In this document: positions 34,120-44,689 of the stretch, piece by piece
Numbering within the stretch: the stretch's first letter is position 1
How the letters are laid out: every line of letters begins with the position of its first letter
Assembly: GCA_022494885.1 (NCBI GenBank)
Contig: JAGVSM010001347.1
Coordinates: forward strand, 1 to 64,000
DNA: 64,000 bases
Source of the DNA: Micrasema longulum
Taxonomy: Eukaryota > Arthropoda > Insecta > Trichoptera > Brachycentridae
Direction of reading: 5' to 3'
The notes under the pieces: model-generated
Told to the model about the DNA's origin: nothing
Seen by the model: only the letters and a program-made list of their open reading frames with translations
The model's database searches: none
Made by a program: the position numbers and the translations under genes

Positions 34120-34725
34120 TCATTCATCTACACGTATACATGAACGCTTACATTTATTACACACATACAGACGCACATCTTTGTCGGCTGCCAACTCCTG
34201 TTTATCCTCCCAAGTCAGGTTCGCGTCTCGTAGTTCTAATACGAATTGCCGACGAACAGTCAGCAGCGGACGTCCAGGACGTCGAGAACCGGATGCCTTA
34301 TAAATTAGGCAAGCGCAATTAAGGCTATCAGAAGGCATCCTCAGTACATGGCCAAGCCGACCGTATCGCCTACGCTCGATGACAGTTGTCACCGGAGTTT
34401 TCTGCGTCCGTTCTCTTATTACTTCACTCCGCACAATGTCAAATCACCGCACACCCAAGATTTTTCTGAGACACCTATTCTCAAAACTCAGTATTTTGCT
34501 GTTTTGGGCCCTAGTGAGGTGCCACGATTCGCATCCATAGAGGAGCATAAGTGTTATGCAGTGGTTATATAGGCGTAATTTGGTTACCACTGAGAAAATG
34601 AACATGCATAAATATGAAAGTTTGTTCCTCCACACACCCGAAACCGTTTTAAAAAAAGTAGGTCTTCTTATCGGGTTCACTGATACAAAAAACAATGTTT
34701 TTTTTATTTTTTTTATCACATCAAC
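34120..34725 (-). pseudogene. LINE ORF2 C-terminal region, RTE-like
   Basis: One reverse-strand frame, interrupted by a single TGA at 34444-34446. Landmarks: TLMLLYGCESWHLTRAQNSK, LSFENRCLRKILGVR, then RSEVIRERTQ, RRRYGRLGHVLRMPSDSLN, SRRPGRPLLTVRRQF and DANLTWEDKQELAADKDVR. The order 'LYGxExW ... RCLRxILGxR ... LGHVLRM ... GRP ... LAxDR' is that of RTE/L1-like LINE C-termini. It belongs to the same subfamily as the fragments at 38880 and 55450. RT active site absent. Confidence 0.8.
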
Positions 34726-34839
34726 CCTGATGGATGCTGTACTGCGATCCTAAACGTCGGAAAAGAGTGCAAAGAATATACGGTATAAAAATCCAGTAAA
34801 ACTTTTTGTTCACTTTTGTGGTAACAAATGTCAGCGCGA

Positions 34840-35320
34840 ATTTTAGCTCTTGTGTAACTTGGTGTAGCACAAGTCTACACAGAATACAAAACTCGATATA
34901 TCTTTCTTATTTATTTAAATGATGAAGTTGTATTTTTTGTAATCTTTGAATGGAAGTTTTCACATCGGATTTAGAATGTAAAACTTGTAGAAATATGTTG
35001 GATTTTCATACAAAAAATATTTATCCTTACTATGCGAAGAATGGTTATACGAATGAAAGTGATACTAATACCACAAAAAATCTGTTTTACTCCGTGAAAA
35101 AGAGCACGAAAATTTAGCTAATAGAAATAAAAACATAGGCGCTGTGTTGTGGCCGGTGTTTTTATGAAAGAGACAAAACATAAAAAGACATTAGTTAAAT
35201 CAGTCGGTTATTGGCAATAAGCGCGAGTGCACGCTAATAACAGACCGGCGTATTTATGATTTTTAATTTATTTTCTTATAACTGGCGTAAATTAAAGTAT
35301 AGATTTTTATGAATTGAGAA
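34840..35320 (+). repeat. Dispersed repeat R2 (copy 2)
   Basis: Collinear with 20330-20770; shared blocks include ctcgatatatctttcttatt, aaatgatgaagttgta, gttttcacatcggatt, aaaagagcacgaa, gttgtggccggtgtttt and ggcgtatttatgattttt. No conserved open frame. Confidence 0.6.
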
Positions 35321-35394
35321 ATTAAAAAATAGAATAGCTCTTTGTTTTTTTTAAATATTTTAAATGTTTCAGAATATTCTGACTTTTGTTTGAA

Positions 35395-35455
35395 GTAACA
35401 TGATGTTACATCACCGCATGTAAAATATTTTTTTAGCACAGCCTTAAAAGAAGTT
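35395..35455 (+). repeat. Short relic of the 5.8-kb LINE 3' end
   Basis: Reads gatgttacatcaccgcatgt and ttttttagcacagccttaaa, matching 5955-6000 (gatgtcaaatcaccgattct, ttttttagcacagtctttta). Length about 60 bp. Confidence 0.45.
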
Positions 35456-35459
35456 AAAA

Positions 35460-36060
35460 GAGTTAATAATCTAATATCAATATTACATCATAAAAATATT
35501 TTTTGGACTTAATACAATATAAATAACCGACAAAAATCCGTAAACATTATTTTAAATAATATGAATTAAAATCAAATATATGTACAAAAATGGAAATATT
35601 CGTTTGAAAATTTATACTTTAAAAAAAAAACATTGTACGCATTTTCATTTTTTCCTTCAGAAAATTTGATTTCATTTAATAGACAATAAATATAACTCTG
35701 TTAACTAACCATAATAATTCGAATTGGGGAATGTATACTAAAACTTTATTTATCCAAACTCCAGTCATCCGGATTGTAAAATATTCGGATCACGAAATAA
35801 AAAAATAAAGGAGACGTTACAATAAATAAAATAGAGCGCGTTTCTTCGTCAAAGTAATTGAGTTTGCTGGACATATTTATGTAAGTTTTTATTTGATAAC
35901 GTCTGTCACTTATTGATCCGGATAGTTAGAGTTTTGCTGTATTTTAATACTTTTTACTATGTGATGATAAATATAAACACGTATTCAGGGTTAATACAAT
36001 CATTATTTATGAAATCTTTCCATTTGTAAATTTTGTAACAAAATAATACCTTTTTTTTTT
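35460..36060. other. AT-rich interval, unassigned
   Basis: No supported gene or repeat. Confidence 0.4.
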
Positions 36061-36064
36061 AAAT

Positions 36065-36420
36065 CGTAACAATACACACGTTTTATTATGATACCAAAGA
36101 AAAGATCGTTTGTCGGTCTGGAAATAATTCCGTTCCTCTGGTCTCTAGACTGGATGATGAATAGTCTCCTGTAGTATGATGATGGATAACGTCTCGTGAG
36201 ACGTGCCAGCTTCTGCGGGGAGAAAAATGATAAGGAGCAGGAGACGGGAGGAAAAATGGGCAGGAAGAAAGAGTTGGGAACAAATCGCGGCTATTTATCC
36301 TGCGACTGCGCACTGCCAATCGGCAAACGGAAGGATTAAGTATGATGGCCCTCAGGTAGTGACGCGCGCAATCGATTATCGTGGAAAATCGAAAAATAAC
36401 TGTTTTACTAATAAATTATA
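36065..36420 (-). mobile_element. Possible solo LTR, reverse strand
   Basis: A 350-bp patch clearly less AT-rich than its surroundings. On the reverse strand it has a TATA-like ggataaatagccgcg (36288-36302), then about 200 bp of C/T-rich sequence, then a polyadenylation signal AATAAA (36087-36082) followed by acgtgtgtattgttacg. TATA box, short transcribed stretch and AATAAA near a boundary is the arrangement of a retrotransposon LTR. No TG...CA ends or target duplication could be fixed. A promoter plus first exon of a host gene is the main alternative. The overlapping open frame (36319-36086) shows no family. Confidence 0.35.
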
Positions 36421-36633
36421 ATTTATCAGGGCGAAAAAGTTTTTTGAGCAAACGAATCAGTTGCTACCAACAACTTTTAATTACGGGCAAAATAGTGATC
36501 TCCAATATTTTTCAAAATTAAAGGTTAGGTGAAAAAAATCGTCTGTCATTAAAATTAGGGATGCATCGATAAGCGATTCTATAAAAATTTAAAGAAAAGT
36601 ATTGACGAAATCGATACTTATGCGGGTACTGAA

Positions 36634-36913
36634 TTTCATCATCATCATCATCATACCCTTGCCGCACCTAATGGTGCATAGGGCACTGCATTGGAAAACA
36701 AATCGCATTGTATCTTGATCATTTTGGTTATATGAGAGTAAGACGATCAGTCTACGCTTCAGGTGCCTGTTCAGGGACTATGAAATATTCTAGTGTAAAA
36801 ACACATTTTCGAAAAAAATGTTTCATGTCAACAATGTCAGCAATTGAATCCGAGACCTCTTGCACGGTAGGCAAATGCGTTGACCACTACACCACGAGGT
36901 TGACAAAAGGTGA
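36634..36913 (-). repeat. tRNA-derived SINE, intact, with target-site duplication
   Basis: On the reverse strand: head 'aacctcgtggtgtagtggtc', 'aacgcatttgcctaccgtgc', a B-box-like ggattcaatt, body ctagaatatttcatagtccc and acctgaagcgtagactgatc, 'tgcaccattaggtgcggc', and tail (GAT)n (forward catcatcatcatcatca from 36637). The 8-bp repeat gtactgaa flanks it at 36626-36633 and 36914-36921. The best preserved copy and a good reference for the family. Confidence 0.9.
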
Positions 36914-36919
36914 GTACTG

Positions 36920-37670
36920 AAATGAGAAGGTGTTAACTGTAAATAGGACAAAAACGAATTTGCTTGGATAAATAAAATTTACCGAAAAGAGGAAAGAAAA
37001 GGGAATGAAAGTGAGAATCGTTTTTTTTTTAATTAAACAAAATTTAGTGGAATAAAGTTTTACGAAGCCCAAAATTTGAAACGTATCGGTAAAAAAAATT
37101 ATATCTTGGATTTATAAGGTTCCTTTTCGTAAATGATAATATTACAGGAGATAAATTAATTAGCTATTTGTGGTGTTATAATCATTTGTTTGACGTCTCT
37201 GATAACAAAAATTAATAAAACTGTTAAATATTCCCTTTTTTTCATTGTCATCGACCCTTAACAAAATTGTGGCAAAAAAAACATAAATTCTGACATTGGC
37301 CTTTCTAGATCTAAGTCAAAGAAATATCGAATCCAATATATCAGAACTATTTTAATAAAACTTACATAAAATATCATTCCTAATAAAGATATCAGAAAAT
37401 AACGTTTTTTTTTTAATGCAATCGAATAATTAAAAATTAGGTTTTTTAGTCAAATTGTTGAGAAAATAAAAATTATGTATATTCGTTTTTTAGATCCATT
37501 TGAGTACGTTACCGATTGAGAAGTCACGATCATAAACAAAGCCACATATTCAGGGGACCACTGGCTAAAGCTGAGGATATGAGAGCGCTAGCCCTTTATT
37601 GAATTGCCCGATACTTTTAAAGGCTTGAGTTTAGGAGAAGAGGTTATACGATAGATGTTTTTTTAATTTG
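36920..37670. other. AT-rich interval, unassigned
   Basis: No gene recognised. 37540-37640 is slightly less AT-rich but shows no frame or second copy. Confidence 0.4.
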
Positions 37671-37674
37671 TTTA

Positions 37675-38180
37675 TTTCATTAATTTTTCACACCCATAAG
37701 GCTTTTATATACATGGAAGTTATATAAAACATGAGTATATAAACAAAATAAAATTTAAAAAATACGATATAAAGCGATAAAAGATAGAATAATGTTTAGA
37801 AATTGAGTTGGTAATTAAAGATAAGATCAGTGTTAAGAAGTATAGTTGGTATAAAAAAAAGAATAAAAAAATGAGTGTATAAACAACATAAGTTAAAAAC
37901 TATATATATGGAATTGTATTAAGAAGTTAAGTTGGTTTTAAAAAAAAATAAAAAATATTAGTAATAAAAATAATTTTAAAAAATGTGAGCATTAACTCTC
38001 CACTCAGAACTAGACTTGGACGGCGTGATTTAATTTACGGGGACTCGTCACAAAAGATTTCCATAGTTGCTTATTTAGCACTGACCCCGATGTTTAAGCA
38101 GTTTTGATTTGAGGTAATTTATTACGTTTATTTCTATTTTTATATATCTTTAGGTTTTGAATATTTTTTTCGAGTGAATA
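37675..38180 (-). repeat. Probable LINE 3' UTR with imperfect duplication
   Basis: Two related A-rich units (37731-37866 and 37868-37960) share atgagtatataaacaaaat, 'aagaagtatagttggt' and a poly-A-rich end. The region 37980-38180 on the reverse strand gives a worn frame (YSLEKNIQNLKIYKNRNKRN) that could be an RT tail but lacks firm landmarks. Confidence 0.35.
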
Positions 38181-38234
38181 TGTTCTGTTACTTGAATTAT
38201 AAAAAAAAACTTTTATTTTATTGGTTCGTTGGAA

Positions 38235-38315
38235 GAAATTGCCATTTCGCAATAAGCCCGGCAATGTACAAATAACATTATGTACAAAAACTAAAATAAA
38301 TAAAAAAAAAAAATT
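38235..38315 (+). repeat. LINE 3' end with hairpin motif and A-rich tail
   Basis: Reads ggaagaaattgccatttcgc then aataagcccggc, the hairpin motif shared with 17700, 19536 and 62130, and ends in aaataaataaaaaaaaaa. No coding part. Confidence 0.5.
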
Positions 38316-38319
38316 AAGA

Positions 38320-38870
38320 ATAGTTTGATGTTGATATTGTTTGTTCGATTATTAATATCGGTTATCTGCATCACTAGTTTGAGTCATGGCCGTGCCTGGT
38401 ACTAAGAAGTGATACGTCCTGAGGATTGATATTTTGTGGGCCTTTCAAACTTTTGTTGGAATAAAAAGTCACTGATTTACTCGTGCACAAGCGGGGAAAT
38501 TCAGGCGAACTAATAAAGCATTCCTATTTTCGTTTCAAAAACACACAACTACTTTGGCAAATGGAGGAGTTTGAGAAATATGACTACGTTCTGTAAAAAA
38601 TACGTACGTAATATTTATAACCAGATAAAATTCGTTACGTAATATTGTTAGTGATCTAGTAACGAAAAATGGTGAGAATGAGTGCTGCTAGGATTAGCAG
38701 GCGCCCTTATTACTTTATAAAAGCTGCCTAGAGATCAGACGTTTAGTCGATAAAAATTATATGCCGCCTAAATAATGTCTGCATAGAAGCAATTCTCCTC
38801 ACCACCTTACGAGGGCCCATATATATAAAATTAAATAAAATAAAATAATTGAGTTCTAAGATTAGGTGTC
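38320..38870. other. Interval without recognised features
   Basis: No supported gene. 38660-38820 is slightly less AT-rich, with no second copy in the window. Confidence 0.35.
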
Positions 38871-38879
38871 TCGAAAAAA

Positions 38880-39760
38880 ATACTGGAAAATGAAACAATT
38901 GATGCAGCACCTTTCGGTGACAATCATTATCAAGCGGAGGCGCTACGGCTGACTGGGCTATATATTGCAGATGCCTCCGTAACCAAGCTTGCCTACTTTA
39001 CAAGGCACCCGGTTCTCACGATCCTGGACGTCCACGGCTGATAGTTCGTCGGCAGTTCACGTCTGAACGATGGGACGCCAACCTGACTTGCGACGACACA
39101 TGGGAGTTAGCCGCAGATAGAGAGACCCGGAGAGATTTCGTGGACACTATAGGCTCCATTTAGGGAGCGGACATGTATTTAATTATTTATTAATTATGAA
39201 CACGGTCTAAGCTAATTGCATCAGTTATATGAAGAAACATATGGGTATTAAAAGCAAACCTAGAAATCTCCACCAAATACGGAAAATTAATTATTAATGC
39301 CAAAACAAACTACACATATAAATAATGGCGTAATTCAAAATCTTCTCTGAATCTTGCAAAAACAATTTTCAATTATACTACTTGACACAGCAAACTAAGC
39401 ATTTTTAATTGAGTGAGTGAAGCATAATTAGAAATCTCACAATTCTTTTTTAAAAGTTTTTCGCAAAAATCTCAGTTTTCTCCTTCAATTGAGATTTCTA
39501 GGTTTGCGTAAAATACCCTCATATTATGAGCAAAATTCGAAAAAACGGACATAAAACTATGTGGCAAAGACAGGCAAGGGCAATAAAATAACAGTAGAGA
39601 ATATATCAAAGAAAATGTTTAACACACAGCAATTCGAGCAAAGCCATGCCAATCCATTTTTTGTGAAGAAGAAGAAGCGAAGAGATTTACGAACAGCGGG
39701 AAGATCTATCATCAGAAGTTGCTATTAGGCTTGGGTAAGATCTGGCAATTTTCCTTTTAT
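38880..39760 (+). pseudogene. LINE C-terminus and 3' UTR, split by a nested MITE
   Basis: Frame-shifted translation of 38915-39165 gives IIIKRRRYG, LGYILQMPP, YFTRHPVLTILDVH, VRRQFTSERWDANLTCDD and WELAADRETRRDFVDTI before a stop: the same RTE-like C-terminus as at 34120-34434. The following 3' UTR (39165-39760) is homologous to 42640-42960 (ggtctaagctaattgcatca, 'atgccaatccatttt', 'gcgaagagattta'). A foldback element occupies 39238-39525. Multiple frameshifts. Confidence 0.65.
39238..39525. mobile_element. Nested MITE with 36-bp inverted ends
   Basis: Left end reads acatatgggtattaaaagca then aacctagaaatctcc; the right end (39489-39525) is its reverse complement, gagatttctaggtttgcgta then aaataccctcatatt. 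About 288 bp, no coding capacity. It separates two parts of the host LINE 3' UTR that are continuous in the 42.6-kb copy. A target-site duplication could not be fixed. Confidence 0.7.
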
Positions 39761-39764
39761 TATA

Positions 39765-40340
39765 TTTATGTGATTTGTTTAACCGTAATGCATCAGTTCA
39801 AGCACATACGCTGCCCCATTGTACGTAGCGTTTTCACTTTAACGTTAAAATGATTTTTGTAAGAAAAATGCCTAGGAAAATCAAGACAATATTATTTTTC
39901 CGAGAATTCCTCTGTTTGTTATAATAGCTTCCTTGCGTGCGGTATTTTGATATATTACACCGAATACGTTTTGTCGCGAATAACAAAGGGAGGCTAAAAC
40001 TTTTGAATTTTTACAATACATTAAGCAACGCTATATTATTCCTCATTCGTGTAAATGATACGCACCATAAATTTAAATATATTCCAACATATTATCTTTG
40101 ATGGAAGCTTTTTCTACCAGGTGCTAAATATTTGTATAAAATGTGTCGGCGTTATTTAGCTTATCTGAAATTATGTAAATCTCACCTAAAAATGATATTT
40201 TAAATGTAAAATTACGAGGAACAATTTTTTACTCATTTCAAGACACTTTCTTGAAAATTAAATTGCACAATTGAGGACAATTTTAATTGGCATTACGTAA
40301 ACTTTAATTTGAAAATTGACTGAATCCAAATGTATTTTTT
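39765..40340. other. AT-rich interval, unassigned
   Basis: No supported gene or repeat. Confidence 0.4.
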
Positions 40341-40349
40341 TGAGTAAAT

Positions 40350-40640
40350 TAACAAAACAGAGAAGGAAAATATTTTTGAGAAGGGAATATGGAAGTCTAG
40401 GCATTTACAGGACTGACCTGTCATTGGCTAGTTAAAGTAGCTACTTTACACATTGTGTAACATTCACCATTTTGCTTATGCTTAAACCAGCCAATGACAG
40501 GTCATAAGCCCTGTAAATGCCTAGACTTCCATATTACCTTCTCAAAAATATTTTCCCTCTATGTTGTAACAAATTTGGGTCTTAATTGCTCTCTAAGGAA
40601 GAAATCCAGCCAGTCTGCAAACATTTGAAAATATTCGACA
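40350..40640. mobile_element. Foldback family copy J1, both arms, short centre
   Basis: Left arm from aaacagagaaggaaaatatt, 'gtctaggcatttacagg', 'tttacacattgtgtaacatt'; then directly the right arm 'accagccaatgacaggtcat', 'ccctgtaaatgcctagac', 'cctctatgttgtaacaaatt', and the right end 'gaagaaatccagccagtctg', caaacatttg. The central segment is deleted. Confidence 0.8.
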
Positions 40641-40679
40641 CATTGCTGAATTGACTAATTCTTAAAAGAAGAAGTATGC

Positions 40680-41050
40680 AAATAGGAAAATTGTTTTCAG
40701 GCGTTGCCTAGTAGGTGAATTGGTTCAGCCGGATAAATCTCACCCGCATGACAAAGGTTTCAGCTCTTTTACTTCTCAAAAGTCAACAGATGGGAGAGTT
40801 GAAGGAATGTGGATGTTTAAATATAGGCAAAATAGTGAATGTTACACTGTGAGTAAAAAGGCCACATAAACCAGCCAATGACAAGTCATGAGCCCGGTAA
40901 ATGCCTAGATTTCCATATTCCCTTCTCAAAAATATTTTCCCCCTCGGTTGCAACAAATTTGGCTCTAAATAGTTCCCTAGGGAGGAAATCCAGCCAGTCT
41001 GCAAACATTTGGACATACTCAAAACATTTTTGAATTTGCTTAATATTTAC
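40680..41050 (-). mobile_element. Foldback family copy J2, reverse
   Basis: Reverse-strand copy running from 'caggcgttgcctagtagg' through 'ggtttcagctcttttactt', 'gtcaacagatgggagag', 'accagccaatgacaag', to the end block ttccctagggaggaaatcca, gccagtctgcaaacatttgg. Overlapping reverse frames (41071-40783) are not genes. The clearest example of the outer end sequence. Confidence 0.8.
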
Positions 41051-41274
41051 ATTACTAAATTCAACGCACAAAAAGTGACCTATGTTTTTGACATTTAAAT
41101 TTTAAAAAAAGCTTGTAATTAATTGGTTTGTAATTTAATTCCAAAACATTCTTTTTATTTGATAAGTTCATCTACAATTCAATTTACTGTTGGTTTAAGT
41201 AAACAATTATAAATTTCTATTATCGTCTCATTTTTTATATAGTTTTATAGGCATCAATTTTTTGATTATCTCCT

Positions 41275-41545
41275 AATGTTTGTAGACAGGCTGGACATCC
41301 TCCGTAGGGAGTTATTAAGATTTTTTTACAACAGAGAAGAAGAACATCTATCAGAACATAATATAGACGTCTAGGCATTTATAGAGCTTATGACTCTTGT
41401 TGGTTGGTTTGAGTAGCTATTTTCCATATTTCGTTCTCACAAATATTTTCTCTTTCTGTTGAAACAAATATAGATCTTAATGGCTCCCTATGTAGTAAAT
41501 CCAGCCCGTCTACAAACATTTGAACATACTCATAACAAAGTTATG
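41275..41545. mobile_element. Foldback family copy K, short, both ends
   Basis: Left end tgtttgtagacaggctggac, ccgtagggagttattaag, acaacagagaagaagaac; then 'gtctaggcatttatagagc' and, after a large deletion, the right end 'ctcacaaatattttctct', 'ccctatgtagtaaatccag', cccgtctacaaacattt. Confidence 0.75.
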
Positions 41546-41549
41546 AATA

Positions 41550-42295
41550 ACTCACTTCAAGATAATGGGTAAAAAGTTGTGATAGAGTGGAGATCGAACA
41601 ACTTACCACTGATCCGTGGATCCACAATTCAATTTTAATTTAAACAATTCAGTTTTATTTTGTGTAATATGTTTGTAAAAACGATATGTATTTCCACAAA
41701 TTGTCTTTAAAATCTACAAATAAACAACACAACAAAGTCAGTAGAAAAACATTTTTTAAGGTTTATTCCAGCGATTTCCTTGACAATTTAAATAACTCAT
41801 GGTCATTTAATGTGTCTGAAGAATGTTTACCAGTATTTGTATCTTAAAACTCAAATAAGCCTAAGCGCTTAAATTTTTGCTCAGCAAACATAACCTATCT
41901 TGTTAGATAAATGTTTTGTAATAATGCTGACGAATGATGTTGGGTTCACTTTATTATTTTTTCTCCTTCTATCTTTCTTTTCTTCTCTACCTACACCCAC
42001 TAAGCGCTAACCGTATCTACCCACGAACAAGCTTCACCTTTATCTAAAATAGAACAGGTGAGGATATTGCCAAATTAATCTTGCCGTAGCAATCATTTAC
42101 GAGAACAATTATTCATACTCTATCTTCAAAGCGAATCTTCATTCCGTAGCATGTTCCAGCAATTTGTAAACGAAAATGATAATTTAGTTGAAATTAAGAC
42201 TAGGGTAATAAGAAAATCCGCCTACGTGTCTGAGCGGAAAAAAATACAGCTGTGTGAGTAAAATAAAACCCGAATCCAGGACGAGCTTATCCTGA
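41550..42295. other. Interval without recognised features
   Basis: A pyrimidine-rich stretch at 41950-42000 is noted. No supported gene. The tRNA-like look of 41585-41630 is too weak to call. Confidence 0.35.
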
Positions 42296-42302
42296 AAAAG
42301 GA

Positions 42303-42530
42303 AATCTATTGGGGATAAGTTCGCCTTGCAGTGGCGCGTTTACTGTGTTTGATGTCACGGGTTCGATTGGAAGGTCGACGTAAAATATTGATTTATAAGG
42401 TGGTTTTACCCTGCAATTTATTATTTTTCCTGGATTGGCACTTGAAGCGTAGAAGTGATTTCCTTACCTTCATATAAAAAACGCGCTGCGTTTGGTGTAC
42501 GAATTAGGTACCATATGCATGATACACACT
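42303..42530 (+). repeat. SINE, diverged copy
   Basis: Head gttcgccttgcagtggcgcg, B-box ggttcgattgg (42360-42370), body taaggtggttttaccctgca and 'cacttgaagcgtagaagtga', with the tail degraded. Confidence 0.65.
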
Positions 42531-42589
42531 TTTTAAATTGAATTTCTTATACAAAGATACATATTACAAAAAATAATAACGTATTACTA

Positions 42590-42640
42590 ACTTCATGAGG
42601 CCAAGAGCCCTGTGTTGAGTTGGGATACAACATAATGAAA
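42590..42640 (-). repeat. LINE 3' UTR fragment
   Basis: The reverse strand reads atcccaactcaacacagggc, 'tcttggcctcatgaagtta', matching the 5035 and 9050 LINE 3' ends. Confidence 0.5.
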
Positions 42641-42960
42641 AGTGGCAGCATGCATATTTATTTGTTATAAATACGGCCTTATTCAATTGCAACAGTTACG
42701 AGAAGAAACACATGTTCAAGAAACTGAACAAAAATAACATAAGTCTTTGTAATGAAGACAAAAAAAATACTGGTATACAATATGTTCATAAACATGATCA
42801 ACATATAAGACTTCGAGCTAATCTATTCCAATCCATTTTCATCCCATACTGTGTTAATGGCGAAGAGATCAAGGGAAAGCCGGGAGATCCGAAGAATTCC
42901 AAGTTGTGTGACGAATTGACTAATCTACTTACTATGGTTATTGGGGAATAAAAAAATAGG
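42640..42960 (+). repeat. LINE 3' UTR fragment (as 39165-39760)
   Basis: Shares 'ttattcaattgcaacagtta' and gaagaaacacatg with 39200-39245 and 'attccaatccattttc' plus 'gcgaagagatcaa' with 39640-39700. It lacks the nested MITE. The 79-codon frame at 42712-42951 is not preserved in the homologue, so it is probably not coding. Confidence 0.55.
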
Positions 42961-43088
42961 TGCTTTTAGAAAATTTGATAAACAGCAGATTTTGTCTTCC
43001 GGTGACGCGGTCGAGAACACGAAAATAAATTTATTACAACAGAGATAGGAAAAAAAAAGAATACCAAACAAAATCATTTCATATTAAC

Positions 43089-43300
43089 ATAAATTTTAAT
43101 AAATCTCTGGAAAACACATTTAATGGTACGTAAATCTATGTGATATCTCGCAGCATTCTCTTGCAATTCAATTTCACCATGTGTACATAAATTTCAATAA
43201 ACACCTGCAAAAAAATCCTTAATAGTATGTAAATTTATGTAATGTCTCACAGTAGTCTCCTACAATTTAATTACACTAAGAGTACATACATTTGACTTAA
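43089..43300 (+). repeat. Tandem repeat, about 98-bp unit, two copies and a part
   Basis: Unit starts at 43089, 43186 and 43285 (partial). Shared words are cataaatttcaataaacacc, 'taaatttatgtaatgtctc' and 'tcctacaatttaatt'. Units differ at about a quarter of positions, so the duplication is old. Confidence 0.7.
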
Positions 43301-43309
43301 ATGTAATAA

Positions 43310-43795
43310 TATTGAATGTATTATTTACCATTATTTTATTGTCCTTGTTTGTCTTAGCAACATAGTTTTTTGTTATTTTTGTTCAGTTTCTTGAACCTTT
43401 ACTCAACTTATGTTAACCCCCAATATTTAAGATTGAGTCTGGACGCAATGCAAATAATAGTGTGGCTTGTTATTCATACATACGAAAGCTCGTTTCTCAA
43501 AAGCACACTGACTGTGTCTTGTTCGAACTAACAACCATTAGCAGATTAAGACTGCCAATTCCAATACATGTCTGAGTAACTACTAAGTAGTGAATAGTTA
43601 AGCGAGAATGTAACATCTCGTAAACGGTCAAAGTACCCTAATTTTGGGGTCTCAGTTCTTGCGAAAATCAACAAGTTTCTAAAGGCAACACGATACTAGC
43701 TTTTACATAATAAAGACTTTGACGGCGATCTGGCGTAGTAAAATTTTATGAACTCTCTTATATCGGGTGATTTTCAAAGAGTGAAAAAACTTTAA
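43310..43795. other. Interval following the transposase scrap
   Basis: 43755-43775 reads atcgggtgattttcaaagag; it lies just past the transposase C-terminus and could be part of that element's outer region. Otherwise no feature supported. Confidence 0.35.
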
Positions 43796-43801
43796 ATTGA
43801 A

Positions 43802-43911
43802 TCAAAATAAATTTTTTTTATTGAAAATAATATCTGTTAAATGTCCTCCGCAACTAGCAGTAACATGGAGCATTTTATTGGAGCAACCCTTTGATATTTT
43901 TACCAACAACA
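43802..43911 (-). pseudogene. Tc1/mariner-like transposase, C-terminal part
   Basis: The reverse strand reads VKISKGCSNKMLHVTASCGG then HLTDIIFNKKNLF and a stop (43802-43804). It matches the 'xxxWxxRMxHVxxSxGGHLxDIIFxT' end of IS630/Tc1/mariner-type insect transposases. The preceding part of the same protein lies at 44690-44965, separated by a LINE insertion. See that entry. Confidence 0.65.
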
Positions 43912-43914
43912 TTT

Positions 43915-44685
43915 TTCTTTCCCTTATTAAATAAAAACCAAATGTTTGAGTTTGCTGTAAACAATTGATGTGCCATATATTTACTTTAAAAAATTAGTAT
44001 TATGTTTCTTTTCCTACATAATTTTATTTTCAATTTAAATTTCTTTATTTTAAACGTTTATGTACATTACTAAAATGTTTCAAGGCATGCATTACACGAA
44101 AAAAATTATACTTAAATTTAAATACACCAGAACGGTAAAATAAAACTACCCAGCAATTAGAAAAAAAGGATGCTATCTTCTCTGAACTTTCTTTCACTAT
44201 TATGAAAGATGTCGACATCCGCAGAGATACGGTTGAGTAAAGACATTACTCTTCCTACTGGCATTACCAACGGCAGGTTGGTTCTGCAAGCAGGAAGATA
44301 AAACAACTTAAACTGCCTATGTCTAAGGCAGTCATTAAGAACATAAAGGAAAATACTCTTCAATACACCTTTGTTGATTATAATACCATGGATTAATCTA
44401 AAAAAAACCTAAGCAAGTATGCATTTCTACTTTTCTCCAAACTATTGTAGCCAAGCACTCCCAGTATGAAGTCAGATGGTACAATTACGGATAAGTGTCC
44501 CTTAAGTAAAGATACCCAAGAAATTTCTTCTGAACCATCACCAGCATAACAGAGTACTTCAATTCGGGGGGCGCCCAGACCAGAAATCCACACTCAAGTC
44601 TGCTTCGCACCAATATTTGTAGTATATGTATAACTCAATACAGGATTTTTGTCTATGTCTAAAATAAAAATCTAAAAAAACGAAT
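43915..44685 (-). mobile_element. Jockey-like LINE copy inserted in transposase
   Basis: Reverse-strand coding remnant from about 44640 to 44157. Landmarks: LVRSRLECGFLVWAPPELKY, VQKKFLGYLYLRD, then after a frame change SIFLYVLNDCLRHRQFKLFY, CRTNLPLVMPVGRVMSLLNR, DVDIFHNSERKF and a stop at 44157. It is collinear with 49.85-50.32 kb (LVRSRHESG, WGPWELKYS, YRTNLPMVMPVGRAISMLNN, DIDIFHVSERVF), so both are one subfamily. The 3' UTR runs to about 43915 with A-rich end. 5'-truncated; stops and a frameshift. Confidence 0.75.
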
Positions 44686-44689
44686 CCGG

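Noticed and set aside
42712..42951. 79-codon forward frame as a gene
   Set aside because: The homologous sequence at 39.6-39.7 kb does not keep the frame; the region behaves as LINE 3' UTR.
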